Assembly (NCBI RefSeq): GCF_000213175.1
Contig: NW_009799179.1
Span: 8,264,705-8,328,704 of the forward strand
Source: Neurospora tetrasperma FGSC 2508
Lineage: Eukaryota > Ascomycota > Sordariomycetes > Sordariales > Sordariaceae
Reading direction: 5' to 3'
Length of the DNA stretch: 64,000 bases
Shown here: positions 35,816 to 47,163 of the stretch, piece after piece
Layout: every line of letters begins with the position of its first letter
Position numbering within the stretch: the first letter of the stretch is position 1
Position numbers and translations under genes: made by a program
The notes under the pieces: model-generated
Database searches by the model: none
Seen by the model: the letters and a program-made list of their open reading frames with translations, nothing else
Told to the model about the DNA's origin: nothing

Positions 35816-38759
35816 TTATCGCTTGTACCGCGGCAGATACTCAATAGGAGGCGGGCTAGAAGAATCCGACCTTGCTTGCTGTTCCTGTTCCCGTAGCAAA
35901 TCGTGCGCGTTTCCCGAGCCCGAGGCCGGGAAAAATGCCGATGCAGGTGCTGGTACTGGTGACGACGGACTACCAGCAACCGTTACTGTACCTACGGACC
36001 CAGAGCGATGATTATTGTACGTATACTCTGGCACAGTTTCTTCTTCGTGACCGCCGCTGCCGCTAGCGGCGCTAGGGAAGCTGGGGCCACCGGCGGTATA
36101 TCCACCACCGTGATAATCTTCATCGTTCTCGAAAAGCACGGGAGCTGAGGGTTCAAAGGCTACGGGTGGAGCTGAGGGTGGCGCGGAAGGTCCTGCTCCT
36201 GAGCCAGAGGGCCCCGCTGGGGTTACAGGTCCTCCGCCTTCGTCGGGAATATAGTCCTCTGGGAATTCGGGCGGTGCGCTGGCCTCGGCTAACAGCCTTC
36301 TCCGTTCGAGCTCCTGTTTATCTTCAGTGGTGCTTAGAGGGTGGTGCGAGGGTCCTCTGGATATTGGTGGTGGTCGGTCGAGCTCCTCAAGGGTTGGCGC
36401 GGATGGCAGGTCTTCTGCTGGTGTGGGTGTGTATACCGGAGCGAGAGCGTGGTCGAATGGTGATGCTGTTGCGGGTGTGGCGGCTGGGGTTGGTACGTCG
36501 TCTTCTGCATCATAGATGTTGTCCCCGTTTAGTAGTAAGGACGAGTCCAGGGCGTGGTTGGACGCAGATGGTGAGGGCACGGCGGCAGAGAACGATGATG
36601 ATGATGCTGCCGCTATTGGTGGTTGACTGGGTAGTAAGCGTTGTTCGGCACGTCTGATGCGCTCCTTTTCCGTAAGACTATTCTCATCAGGTAAGTCGGG
36701 CGGTGGTATATAGTGAGGTGCGGGTATCGCTTGCTCATGCTGTGATGAGTCTGGAACGTAATTCCAGTAATGTGGTTGATGGACATAATCGTGTGGGTAA
36801 GTCGTTTGTGGCGGGTACGACGCATAGTCATCATTGGGGTTTGCAGACTCGGGACCGTATCCGTCATCGTCGTGCATGCTGTTCGGCCAGCCGCCCTTTT
36901 CGTTGTACTCATTCTCCACATAGTTGGAGCCGCCTGTTACAGATGGTGTATGCGTAAGGCTGGGTCTTTGCGGACCCTTGCCTCGTGACCTATTGCTGTC
37001 GGTCGTACCGACAATGACCTCGTAGTAGCCGGGAATGACTCCTTGTATCCTTTTGAGGCGATCTGTGTCCAGAATACTTGTGCTCCCCGTCGCCCCCCAC
37101 GATGGCAATGTGCCAACATTCTCGAAAGGAGTCCCTACCACACCAGTAGCTCCCACTCGTGAGCCGGAAGACGCACCACCCTGTAGATGATTGGCGAGTT
37201 TGCCGCCCAGGTCCACGATGACTTCGACGAAGTACCTGAAACTGATCATCTCCCCGGGTACACCCTTGATAGTGGGGAAAGAGTCCTCTGGTACTCGGAC
37301 TGATGTCGTCAAGGTGGCAGAAAAATTCACCGGATCCGTAATGAGAGGCGCAAATGCTTGTGATAGATCCTTTCGAAACATGCTGCAGGAACCCGCAGAC
37401 GACAGGGAAAGGCCGCTGAGACCCGTCCTGGATTTAGGGTAATAATAGTCGTCTGATTCCGACTTTTTCCAATCCTCTTTGGAGAGCTGAAGCGGGGAAG
37501 AGTCGATGCGCCCTTGTCTGAACAGAGTAACAATGACACCGTGCATGCTTTTGATCATCTTGATGTGATTAACCGACACCTTGACGGGTATCACGTCGCC
37601 GGGTAAGCATCCACCTTTAAGCACTTCAACTCTCAACTTGATGGTCCGTTCGTCGGCAAATGATATCCGTTTCCCTGTCACTGCGGACCCAACAATGGCT
37701 AGCTGGTTTGTCTCGCTATATGCTCTGCTCGGGTGCGTGCTGAGACTCGCGGCGCTATCGCCACTGAGACTTCGCACCTCACTGTGTGAGACACTCCGCG
37801 GAGCCTGGCTAAAGCCCTCTTGACCAACGTCATCACCGACTATCGAAAGAGATCCTTCCGTCGATGTGTCGTTTATCCTTGCTGAATCTCCATCGGACAA
37901 TGATTCTGCTGGCACATCAGCAGACAAGCGCTCTGACGATATCACAGAGCGCCTTTCTCCACCGGCTGGTCGTTTCTTCTTGGCTCGTTTCGAAATGGGT
38001 CGGAGGTCCACAGTCTGGGCCTTGGGAGGAGCAAGCGGTCCAACGTCCAGCTGTTCCATCAAGTAGATTTTGCGTTCACAGCTGGTCGTTGGGGCTACCG
38101 AAGTCGGGCGCGTTAGCGTTGCTGTGATCATGTAAGATATCGTGCCACGTTCAAACTGGATAATAGTTAGCGACAACCATGCTGTCTGGTTCGGAGCTGA
38201 TAGTACGCACATCAATGCTGCTGGGGAGACCCTTTTCTGGAAAGAGTAGATCGAAATTGAACTCGTATCTTCCGGGCTCCAGCCGGCCATCGGAGCTGAG
38301 AACCTGCTCATCCTGAAAGAGCGACGCATAGCCATTATAGTACTTTTTGCGCTCCCCTCGGCTGCTAATGTTCTTGATCTCGGCCGGGCTCCGGACGGGC
38401 TCGTTGTTTTGGGCGCCAGGTCCCTTGTAGACACGTACGTAGCCGTGCAGCAAGACGGTCAGGTGCGTGATGCGGACGGGCTTGACGACGGTCAGGACCA
38501 CAGCGCCCTGCACATGGTCACCGGCACTGTATTTGCGGTGGGGATCGTCAGGCCGGATGTGGAAGTCGGCGATATTGCGAGTGCGTGACCGGAGAGGGAG
38601 GATGTTGAGGCGCTTCAGGAACTTTTTGCTGGTCGAGGAATCGTCGGACGCGGCGGCAGATGGTGTTTTGGAGAGGGGAGATGGCGTCGCAGTTGCAGTT
38701 GCAGGAGCGGCGGTGGCGGCGGCACTGTTGCGGTCGGAAGCGCTCGAGAAGGGGCCCAT
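35816..38759 (-). CDS. palF: pH-response arrestin PalF/RIM8
   Basis: Two exons, 38759-38211 and 38155-35816 (phase 0; GTGCGT...CTAAC...TCCAG), about 962 residues. An Ala/Thr/Ser-rich head is followed by an arrestin N domain (about residues 62-225, with KYSAGDHVQGAVVLTV and LTVLLHGYVRVYKG). A Ser-rich linker comes next, then an arrestin C-like domain (from about 350, with LRVEVLKGGCLPGDVIPVKV and IVTLFRQG). The remainder is a long disordered Pro/Ser/Asp-rich tail ending in PPPIEYLPRYKR. The spacing and the LPGD block match PalF (prr-3 in Neurospora). PalF binds the plasma-membrane sensor PalH and passes the alkaline signal to the ESCRT-linked PalC/PalA/PalB module that processes PacC. A generic arrestin-related trafficking adaptor is the alternative. 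Confidence 0.85.
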
Positions 38760-40839
38760 CTATGCGTGTAGGGTCGGGGACGGGATACGGGTTGTTGTCG
38801 TGGATAGTAGTATGGAGAGGAGCGGGAAGTGGGAATTCCTTCAAGGCCGTCGCATTCGGGAATCAGCGCAGGGCTCGAACCCGCATGCGCGACGGGCACA
38901 AGTCGACAAGAAATGGGCGGACACTCGGTTCGAATGTAGGAAGGAATATGCACGCGAGGGTTGGTCGAGTCAATGCTGCTGGTCGATGGTGATGGTGGTG
39001 GTGGTGGTGGTGGGTAGTGCCTCTGGTGTTGGCAGCCCTCGGGGCGTCCGGCTTGGATGCTTGTCGCTACACCTCCACTGTCCAAACTCTTAGCGGCGCG
39101 CAACCACAGTCGACGGCAATCTTCAGTGCCGGGCAATCGGACTCGGATTCGTCGGAGTGGAATTGGCCGTAGTGATGCTGGTGATGCCCCTGACGCGAGG
39201 ACAGACGGTTATCGATCGTAAAGCCAAGAGATCTTTGAGTGACGGAGAAGGCTTAATTGCGTTCTGGGGGTTGCATATGCCAAGGCTGGACACTTTGGCG
39301 GACAGTGGACAGCAACAGTGACAGCGACGGGCTGGACAAGGCCTGGAAGTAAGTTGCCGCTGGGACTGGGAGTTGATGATGGGTCGTGCTTGGCTTGCCA
39401 AGAAATGTCAACGCAGGGTGGACGACGGTGGAGGAGAAGGGAAGAGGAAGGGTCGGCCCCCAGCCCAGCCCAGGAGTGGAGAGTGCAGAAAAGCTTAGCT
39501 GCATCCAGTGGACCTGCTGGCACGTGCGTGTTCCGAATTCTGTTCCGATTTTCGATATCAAAAGAACAAGCAACGGCAGGCCTACAACACCAAAAACAAG
39601 GCAGCCCATTGAGGATTCAAAGAGTTCTTCTGGCTTGAAAGTACATGGAGTCGCACTCCAGAATGTTCCTCACGATGCGCCAAACGACCGCCTGGACACT
39701 AACGAGACCCTCGCTCTCCTCCACAATCTCAAACTTGGAGACACCGATGTTGGCTAGGCCAGCCCATACACACTCGAAGACCGGGCAATACGATTGTACT
39801 GGGTCATCAAGCGTCCATTCTGCTATTCCCCAGGGGCACGTCTGCCACGAACCCATCTGATTCTCCCTTGGATAAAACATAGGTATGTACCGGGCATCCT
39901 GGTTGCTCTTCCAGTCTCCCCGTCAATTCGGCGGTGAAATAGCCCTCACATTGGACCCATTTTCCCCGCCCTAACAAAACAAATCCCTGCCCTACAGACC
40001 CAATTCCAATGCACTCTCATGCACGTAGGGACTTGGAGCTTGTCGTGCCTGAAAAAAGCAGAACGGATGACCATATCAAATCCAAACCGATAACTCTGCC
40101 GATCTTGTTGGGATCTCGTAGGGCTATACGCCACGGTCTTGGCCTCTTGGCGATCTCTACACTATTCGGTCCAAGCTCGATAAAAGTTTTTGAGGCTTGA
40201 GAAGTTGATGGAGTCAAGAACCACCTTGCGCTCTCTCCACTCGGCGAGACCCGCGAAAATAACAAACTTCAGTTCACATGATGGGATAAAATCAGCACAC
40301 AGAACTCGGAGGGAATGAGAGACACTCCCAAACACCCGACTGTGAGTCTTTACTTGTTTCCAATTGATATGGCACTTGTACGTAGGTCACTGCCAGATTA
40401 CCATTTCCTTTGTTCCATACTAGGTAGGTAGACAACAGCTAGGTAGGTAGACAACAGTAACATCAACAAAGAATCAGACAGGCGGATGCTCAAAAAGCCG
40501 AACCTGAATGCCAAGAATGGCTTGCATTGCCGTGACATGCAAAAACATCCTCCTCGGGTCCTCAGTGGTTTCCCCCCAGCGCTTCGCTCATGTTCGCCGT
40601 TCATGTCCCTGTTCGTCCGTTGGTGGTCTAGGCAGCTGAGGTAGCCCCCAACAACCCCTCTCTTAATGATACGCTAATCTCATGATAGGATGCCATCACA
40701 AACTTTCCATTGTCAATCACATCACGACAATTTTGTCAGAATCAATATAAGCCGTATTCTTAAACCTCCTCCCAGCCATCCACTTGACCACTTCATATTC
40801 CCAGAATCCTCAGTCCTCTGAACATGAGAATCATCCTTC
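38760..40839. other. Shared promoter region of palF and the F-box gene
   Basis: The two flanking genes diverge from here. A GGT triplet array lies at about 38992-39013. Repeated TAGGTAGGTAG motifs occur around 40422-40450. Short frames overlap on both strands and show no family signature. Confidence 0.5.
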
Positions 40840-40859
40840 ATGATGAGAGACATCGTTGA
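40824..40859 (+). other. Upstream ORF overlapping the F-box start
   Basis: An ATG at 40824 opens an 11-codon frame ending in TGA at 40857-40859. It overlaps the F-box ATG pair (40840, 40843) in another frame. If the transcript starts upstream of 40824, ribosomes would meet this start first, which could lower or regulate translation of the main protein. The 5' end of the mRNA is not visible in the sequence. Confidence 0.5.
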
Positions 40860-41940
40860 CCTACCACACGATCTCTTCCTCCTCGTCATCTCTTACCTTT
40901 CTCCCAGAACATGCGTCCTCTCTCGCTCTGTCTCTCGAAGATGGCACGCCGCCTTCACCGATGAACACATTTCGTATCTCTTGATGCGATGGAACTTTCC
41001 ACAATGTCGTGAGATGCGTCTGGCCTCAACCACTGCCTTACTACCATCAGCATCAACTTCAGACTTTGAGAACATCAACAGCAATCTCGCCATCGAGATA
41101 TCATGTACTTCTCGTAACCTCCCACCATGGCCCGATACTTTTGCTCTCGTGGCCAGACGCTATCACCATCTCCGTCAAGGCTCGGCCCGAGTTGTCGAGA
41201 AGCTTCAGATGGCTCGGCCAAGCCGTGAAAACACCGGACCCTTCCCATTCTCTTTCAAGGGAGTCGCTCCTTGGAACCGTTTCCTACGTCTGGAGGAAAA
41301 GACGGCCGAGTTTCACTACCCCGATCCCGCATGGTGGTACAGTCAAGAAGACGGAGTGCTGGTCTACCCAGCAGAAGTCCGTGACAGGCCCAATACCCCA
41401 TCATCAGATCCAGCCCATGGATATGTTTATCAAATCTTCGACCCAGCGACTGGAACCCAAATTCCCGTTCCGTTCGATGTACGCCGAAAACATATCCGTC
41501 GAGTCCGTCTCGCCCAGGGGGTTCTGATATTCGAATGGGCTGAAGAGCATCCATACCACCAGCTCAACGACAGAGAGGTTGTCCATCGGCATTTTGTGAC
41601 TACTTTCGACGTCGTCCGAACACCATCTCCATCTGCCTGGACGTGGACCATCCAATTCCGATCAGAATGGAAGCTACATTTCCTTGGTCTTCCCATAAAC
41701 CGATCCGACCGCTTCTTCTCCGCCCACACAGCCACACACTACGCCGTTTACTTCTGGCAACCCAACCGCTCGTTGTACCAGGATGATCCCATCGAACAGC
41801 TCGCTGTCTGGGACATTTCCTCGCCAAGTCCATACCGTCCGTCCGAGGATCCTACAGGACACAACCGGCCACCAGTCGGTAATCGGACGACTTCCATGTC
41901 TGCTGGCTTGTGGAACGGAGGAGGAACCCACACGACGACC

Positions 41941-41973
<33 letters not shown>

Positions 41974-43206
41974 GCGGCCGGAGAAGCAAGAAAAGGCGCC
42001 AGCCCCGAACCAGACCGCATTCCAGCAACCACCGGTCCCCAAGTAATCCGCCGCATGGCCTGGCGTGAACTCGACTTCCACGGCGTACGGCAGCGCGCCA
42101 ACCCACAGCTGCGTAATCTCTCGCTCGACGATCGGAACCTCTATTTCATCGAGGAAGAACACCGCTGGGCCGAGGGCCAACACTCGTCTCTTAGTCCGCC
42201 TCGCGTTCACCATGTCAAGTGCACGGGTATTCCTATCGTGCCTTGCACGCCGGCTGTTCCTATCCCTTTGTCGTCATCCGACAAGGAGGGTGCGGAGCGA
42301 GGGCCTAAGCCGTCTCATGCGCATTACTACCAGGCTCTTTTCACTTCAACAATCAATGACGCTGTGTATGGGCCAGTATGGGTGGACCAGTGTGGTGCAG
42401 ATGGGGATGTGAATATGTCCTTCTGTCAACGGGCACATTCCACTTCCATCTCTCCACTCACCTCCTCAGCCTCCCCGTCATCCTCCTTCTTTTCCACGAC
42501 ACCTCAGGCCCAAGACCGGCAACAACTTCCCCCCTCTCCACCCCTCTCCCCCTCTTCCTCCTCATCCCGCTCCTTCCACACCCTCCTCTCCAACCAACAA
42601 GCCCTCCTGCATCACCTCCGCTCCCGTCCCCCTTCTCCCTCTTCCCAATCCTTCAACTTCTCCATGCCCCCCCACTCTCCTCCACTCACCACATCCCCCA
42701 ACTCCCGCCGCCGCACATACCAGCAATCCTTGGAGGATCTCTTAAAAGCAAATAACCAGCAACGTTTCCCCGGCCTCGCCCCCTGCTGGCGCCACGAAGA
42801 TTTCCCCTACCTGACCGTCGCAGAAATGGTCGATTTCGCTGCGGGGGTGAGGATCACGGCTAGGCATTGTTTCATGTTGGAGACTGTTAGTGTCTGTGTG
42901 AGGAATGCTTGTATTTCTGTGAAGCCTGGTTTGCCTTTGCACATGGAGGTTGGGGAAGAGGAGGAGGAGGAGGAGGATGAGGAGGATGATGATAATAAAC
43001 ATGATAGGAGAAGTGAGAGAAAGAAGGAGAATAGGAATAAGGGGCCTAAGGGAGGGGAGGGATCAGAGAGAGGGAGAGGTGAAGAAGTGCAGTTTGCGGA
43101 TGAGATGTGGAGCCAGTTGGTGGGTAGGAGGGGATATTTGGCGGGTGATGAGAGGTGGGTGCTGGGAGAGGATGAGGAGAGAAGGATTACTGTTGTCAGG
43201 TTTTAG
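40840..43206 (+). CDS. F-box protein
   Basis: A single exon of about 788 residues. The N-terminal F-box (residues about 4-48) is clear: DIVDLPHDLFLLVISYLSPR, then SVSRRWHAAFTDEHI. It is followed by a long region with WD/kelch-like beta character (VYQIFDPATGTQIPVPF, LIFEWAEEHPYHQL, YAVYFWQP). Low-complexity inserts include a poly-Thr tract from a CAA array, a Ser/Pro-rich block (about 540-630) and an acidic EEEEEEDEEDDD run near 710. F-box proteins recruit targets to SCF ubiquitin ligases through Skp1; the target here is unknown. Two adjacent ATGs open the frame and an overlapping upstream ORF precedes them. Confidence 0.85.
41940..41973 (+). repeat. In-frame (CAA/ACA)n array coding poly-Thr
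   Basis: About eleven perfect trinucleotide units lie inside the F-box gene and are read as ACA, giving a threonine tract of about 14 residues. Such arrays are prone to length change between strains without breaking the frame. Confidence 0.85.
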
Positions 43207-44030
43207 TAGTTTTTCCACGTTAGGCTGTCGTGGTTATGATGCTTGGTTTGTCCTCTTTTTGCACTTCTTTTCTTTCGCTTTGGGCATCGATTGATACACT
43301 GAAAGTGACGGTGTTGTGGGTGGAATACACGAACAAAACAATTGGTAAGACAGGATGAAACAGAATATACATAAGGGAGTTCGGTAGGATACGGTAGATT
43401 TCAAGCATCGGTAGAGGTAGGTTTGGGTGGCTTGCTCTTCTGTGACATTTTCCACTACAACACTAACGCCTCTACTGTTTCTCAGAAGACACAATGACTG
43501 GCCAAGCATATCATACATCAGTCACTCCTCAAATTTCTTTCATCTTCATTTCCGGGTTTCCAAGTCGAAGACGAGAGCTCTATTCAAGTCCTCAAATCCT
43601 TTTTCAGTTCGTCAACCCGTTACATACATACATGAAGCAGGTTACGTGACAGGACTAAGTCTAACTCCTCTACGCCAAACCAAACACCGCCAACACAGGG
43701 ATCCGAAATATCACTCAACCCATACCAAGACGAAAAGAACGATATTTTCCTCACTCGACACCACCAAACCAAGATGCTCCCTCCAGTGCTCTGTCCCCCC
43801 ATCTTCCTTCCCGATTGTCCTTCCAGCATGAGTAGAAAAGTAAACAAACCTGCCTCCCAGCCCTCAATGGTTCTTCCTATACCATCTATACACCAAAATT
43901 TCCCGCCTAGACCTAGTCTCACGAGTCTGCCTTTACTCCGCGAGGTCCTTTGATCGGTGTCCTTTCTGCGTCTTGGTCATTCCCGTTAGTCTGCTCGTTC
44001 CCATGTTTCAACAGCAACCCTTTCGCCGCT
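43207..44030. other. 3' flank of the F-box gene, no gene seen
   Basis: No domain-bearing frame was found. It separates the F-box gene from the remnant behind the monooxygenase, which converges on it. Confidence 0.5.
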
Positions 44031-44359
44031 TCAATTCCCAACACTCTCCTCCAACCAGTTCTCGTTTTCCTCAGCCATCTTGCTATCATGTTCCAACTTT
44101 AATTTTTCCCTCTTGATATAATCCGCCCTTTCCAGCCATCCCTCTCTCTCTTGGGCCAATTCTCAAAGTCCGCCGCCAGCTTCTCCACTATCTCCTTCAA
44201 AAACTCCATATCTCTCTTCTCAATCTCCTTGTCAATCGTGTCCACTTCATGTACCTCTTTGACTGTTTTTCCTTTGCCACACACAATCATTCTTCGGATC
44301 CAAACCTCTTCCTCCTCCTCCTCGTCCCCTGCCACGCCCTCTTCTTCCGCGTCAACCTC
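44031..44359 (-). pseudogene. Coding-like remnant directly behind the monooxygenase stop, broken by a frameshift
   Basis: The monooxygenase frame stays open for 87 codons after its TAG. It reads as highly charged, helix-like sequence (VWIRRMIVCGKGKTVKEV, then KRDMEFLKEIVEKLAADFE). Near 44136-44140 this character shifts to another frame, which continues EREGWLERADYIKREKLK and then SKMAEENENWLEESVGN before a TGA at 44033-44031. One missing nucleotide near 44138 would join the two. The amino-acid pattern in both parts looks like genuine protein, unlike the opposite strand. It may be the end of a decayed or separate gene, or a lost C-terminal extension. No family is recognised. Confidence 0.4.
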
Positions 44360-46576
44360 CTAATCCATCGCAGGAGAAGGAGGCACCTGCAAAAACCGAT
44401 CGTAGTAAGTGTCAAGCCACTTGGCCGCCTCCTCACCGGCATCGTCCACGCTCGAGTCCCACCTGCCGATAGAGCCAACATACCCATCGGGACGGACGTT
44501 GACGATGGCCACCTCTCCGGGGCCGAGACTGCCGAGCCACTTGTTGGTGCACAGCTGGCCGCGGGTGTCAAGCTCGGGAATGTCGTCAAGGTAGAAGGTC
44601 CAGCGGCTGTCTTGGAAGAGGGCGGGGAGGTCGGTTATTTCGATTTCAGACTTGGGCATGGTGGCTGAAAGACTGTTAGCTATATGGGTTGACGTATGGG
44701 GGGTGATGTGTGCAGCTTACTGATCAAACCAAAAGTAAACAAATGGCTAACGGCCGTATACCGCTCCGGACGGAGATAGATATCCTCAGGAGCTGGTAGA
44801 CGGGGCTGCTTGGCGTACGAAATGTTCGCGGCGGCCGAGAGCTGGTTCATCAAAGAATCAGACGAGTTCAAAGCCGCGCAGAAACCATCCAGAAAGATGC
44901 GCGACTGATGGACATCCCACATCAACAGGTAAATCCGGAACTGGCCCAGCATGGGAATATCGAGCTGGACATCGACCGGATTCGAGTCCAAGTAGCGAGT
45001 AACCTTTGCGGGCGGGAGCAAGCAGCCGGGCTTGGCGTCACCCATAACCCACGACTGCGGCTCAACCATGTTGATAGCATTCTCACCATATTCCGCACCA
45101 ATGCCGGAGATGAAGCGAACGTTCGTCTTGAAGTTTTCAGCCAGAGCGACAGCGTCACCTCCGGCAATCTGATTAGCGTGCTCATAGTCAAAGTTGACCA
45201 AGTCCAGCGCAATCTTCCTCCGCTCCTGTTCGTAGCTCTCCAGTAACGCGGGCTTCGCAAGGCCACGGGCGGCAAAATTCAGCTTCCAGCCAATATTCCA
45301 GGCATCGTGCATCGATGTGTTCATACCCTGCGCAGCCTTGGGCGAGTGAGTGTGGCTAGCGTCGCCAGCCAAGAAGGCCCGGGTATGAGGGTCCTGGAAG
45401 CGGTTCGCAACTCTCTGGCCAATCTGGTACCTACCAAACCATTCAATGTACTTCCACTTGACACTAAAGGGCGCCATGATTTCCCTGGCGCGCTGCATCA
45501 CAAACTCCTGCCCCAGCATATTTCTGTCACCCTTTGTGCTGCTCTTCAGCTCAATGTAAAATCTGGTCATGTTCCGCTCTCGAGGAATGATCAAGATAGA
45601 GCCATGCTCTTGCGAATAGACCAACGTCTTTGACCAAATGTCTGGGAAGTCGGTATCGAGCTCGCCGTCAAGGACGCCCCACAGCGAGGGCTGCGATAGG
45701 CCGATGGGCTTGGCATCAGGGATGCTTTTCCTGACCTTGGAGTGCGCGCCGTCACCTAGGCAACGGAATCAATGTTAGCATTAAGCGAAGTCCTTTTCAG
45801 GGGCAGCGCCGCCGCCAGCAGCGGCCAGCGGCAGAACGGCAGCGGAGATTCAGGGGTAAGACCCACATCCAACCAAATATTGCGTCAATATGGTCTTGCG
45901 ATCCTGGGTGACATTTGCTAGGCAGTTCACCTGGAGCGGCCCATTGTTTCCGTCACAAACGCTATACGAGTCGAAAGCGGTATTTCTCCGCACTTCAACA
46001 CCGCGCTTCTTCAAGTCCTCGATGAACAGACTTTCCACCATACCCTGGTGAACCAACAAAATGTACGGGTCCAGCACATCGATTATAGGGGGATAGTGAA
46101 TTTCTCGGCCAAGGCGGTGGAGCGGTTCGTCCGTTGTACTCCTCCAGAAAGCAATGTCGTACACTCGAACGCCGCGTTGTAGTAGAGGATCTGCCAGGCG
46201 CATCTGGCGGAAAGTCTCGATCGTCTTGGGTTGCAGACCGTCGGCTCTGTTGTATTTTGCACAAAGTCAGACAACCACTTTCTTGTTCCTCGTCGGGTGA
46301 CCATAACGGCGTGGTGTGAACTTACCTCCCCACTGGGGTCTGGTCTGCCCTGTCATCCACCACTTCCACCTTGACACCGAAACGGCCGAGGTTGCAAGCC
46401 AGCATCAGGCCAGCCGGGCCGGCGCCGACCACGCACACTTGACATTCTACCGGCGGTTCCGGCATACTCCTCAACAAGGTTAGACGGTCGATACAGCTGT
46501 CGTCAGCAGCGTTGGTCATGTGCAAGTCGCCTCCTTGTTGCTCCTCGGCGGGCTTCTCGAGGACACCGGGAGCCAT
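44360..46576 (-). CDS. FAD-dependent monooxygenase, phenol 2-monooxygenase type
   Basis: Four exons, 46576-46326, 46246-45867, 45755-44721 and 44664-44360, all in phase, about 656 residues. The Rossmann FAD site is VCVVGAGPAGLML (residues about 48-60). The second motif CDGAHSKVRK spans the exon 2-3 join, and the third is FLAGDASHTHSPKAAQGMNTSMHDA. The C-terminal exon matches the thioredoxin-like domain of phenol hydroxylases (VAIVNVRPDGYVG, then DDAGEEAAKWLDTYY). Members use NADPH and O2 to ortho-hydroxylate phenols or related aromatics. The substrate here is unknown and no ring-cleavage gene is nearby. The ATG at 46576 has a good context (ACAACAATGG); the frame is open to another ATG at 46750, but that stretch has no family similarity I can see. 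There is no obvious targeting signal. Confidence 0.9.
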
Positions 46577-47105
46577 TGTTGTATTAAAGGGGGGACGCAA
46601 AGGTCCCAAGGGTGATGTTGGATAAGCTTTGACTTGTTGGAAGGTATGGGCGCAACAATACTGCTGAGCCTCGCTCACGCATTCGGATCGAGATGGAATA
46701 AGGCTGTCACCAAGCGCCAGTGACAAGGGAGGCGCCGTGTGATTCGCCAAAGAGGGGAGCCCTCGTCTAGAATTCTCGAACGATACGGGATGAATTCGGT
46801 TCGACTCCTGGACGATATCGAGCCGCGTGCCGGGGCTCCAATGATAGCTGGATGCTGGCGCAAGACCTAGTAATAGGGCGGGGTCGTGGTGCGGCGCTGC
46901 AGTAGGTGAACAGCCAACTCTGTCGGTACTGGTGACGGGGGGGATTGTATTCGATTATGGCCAAGCTTCTTGTAAAGTCGAATCGTTGTCTCGGTCTTGG
47001 GGTCAGCTGGCGGGTATGGATGTGAAGCCGAGCAGCGTCCGGTACTTTGCGATGGACGGGACCAAGAGTTGATGTGCTTCGATGCGGTATGCTGGTGGCC
47101 AGGCG

Positions 47106-47163
<58 letters not shown>

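Noticed and set aside
38866-38945. A tRNA-like T arm (GGCTCGAACCC)
   Set aside because: Only the T arm matches; no acceptor, D or anticodon stem can be formed in either direction.
44680-45275. Additional minus-strand and plus-strand frames inside the monooxygenase
   Set aside because: They are shadows of exon 3, which carries the FAD-monooxygenase motifs.
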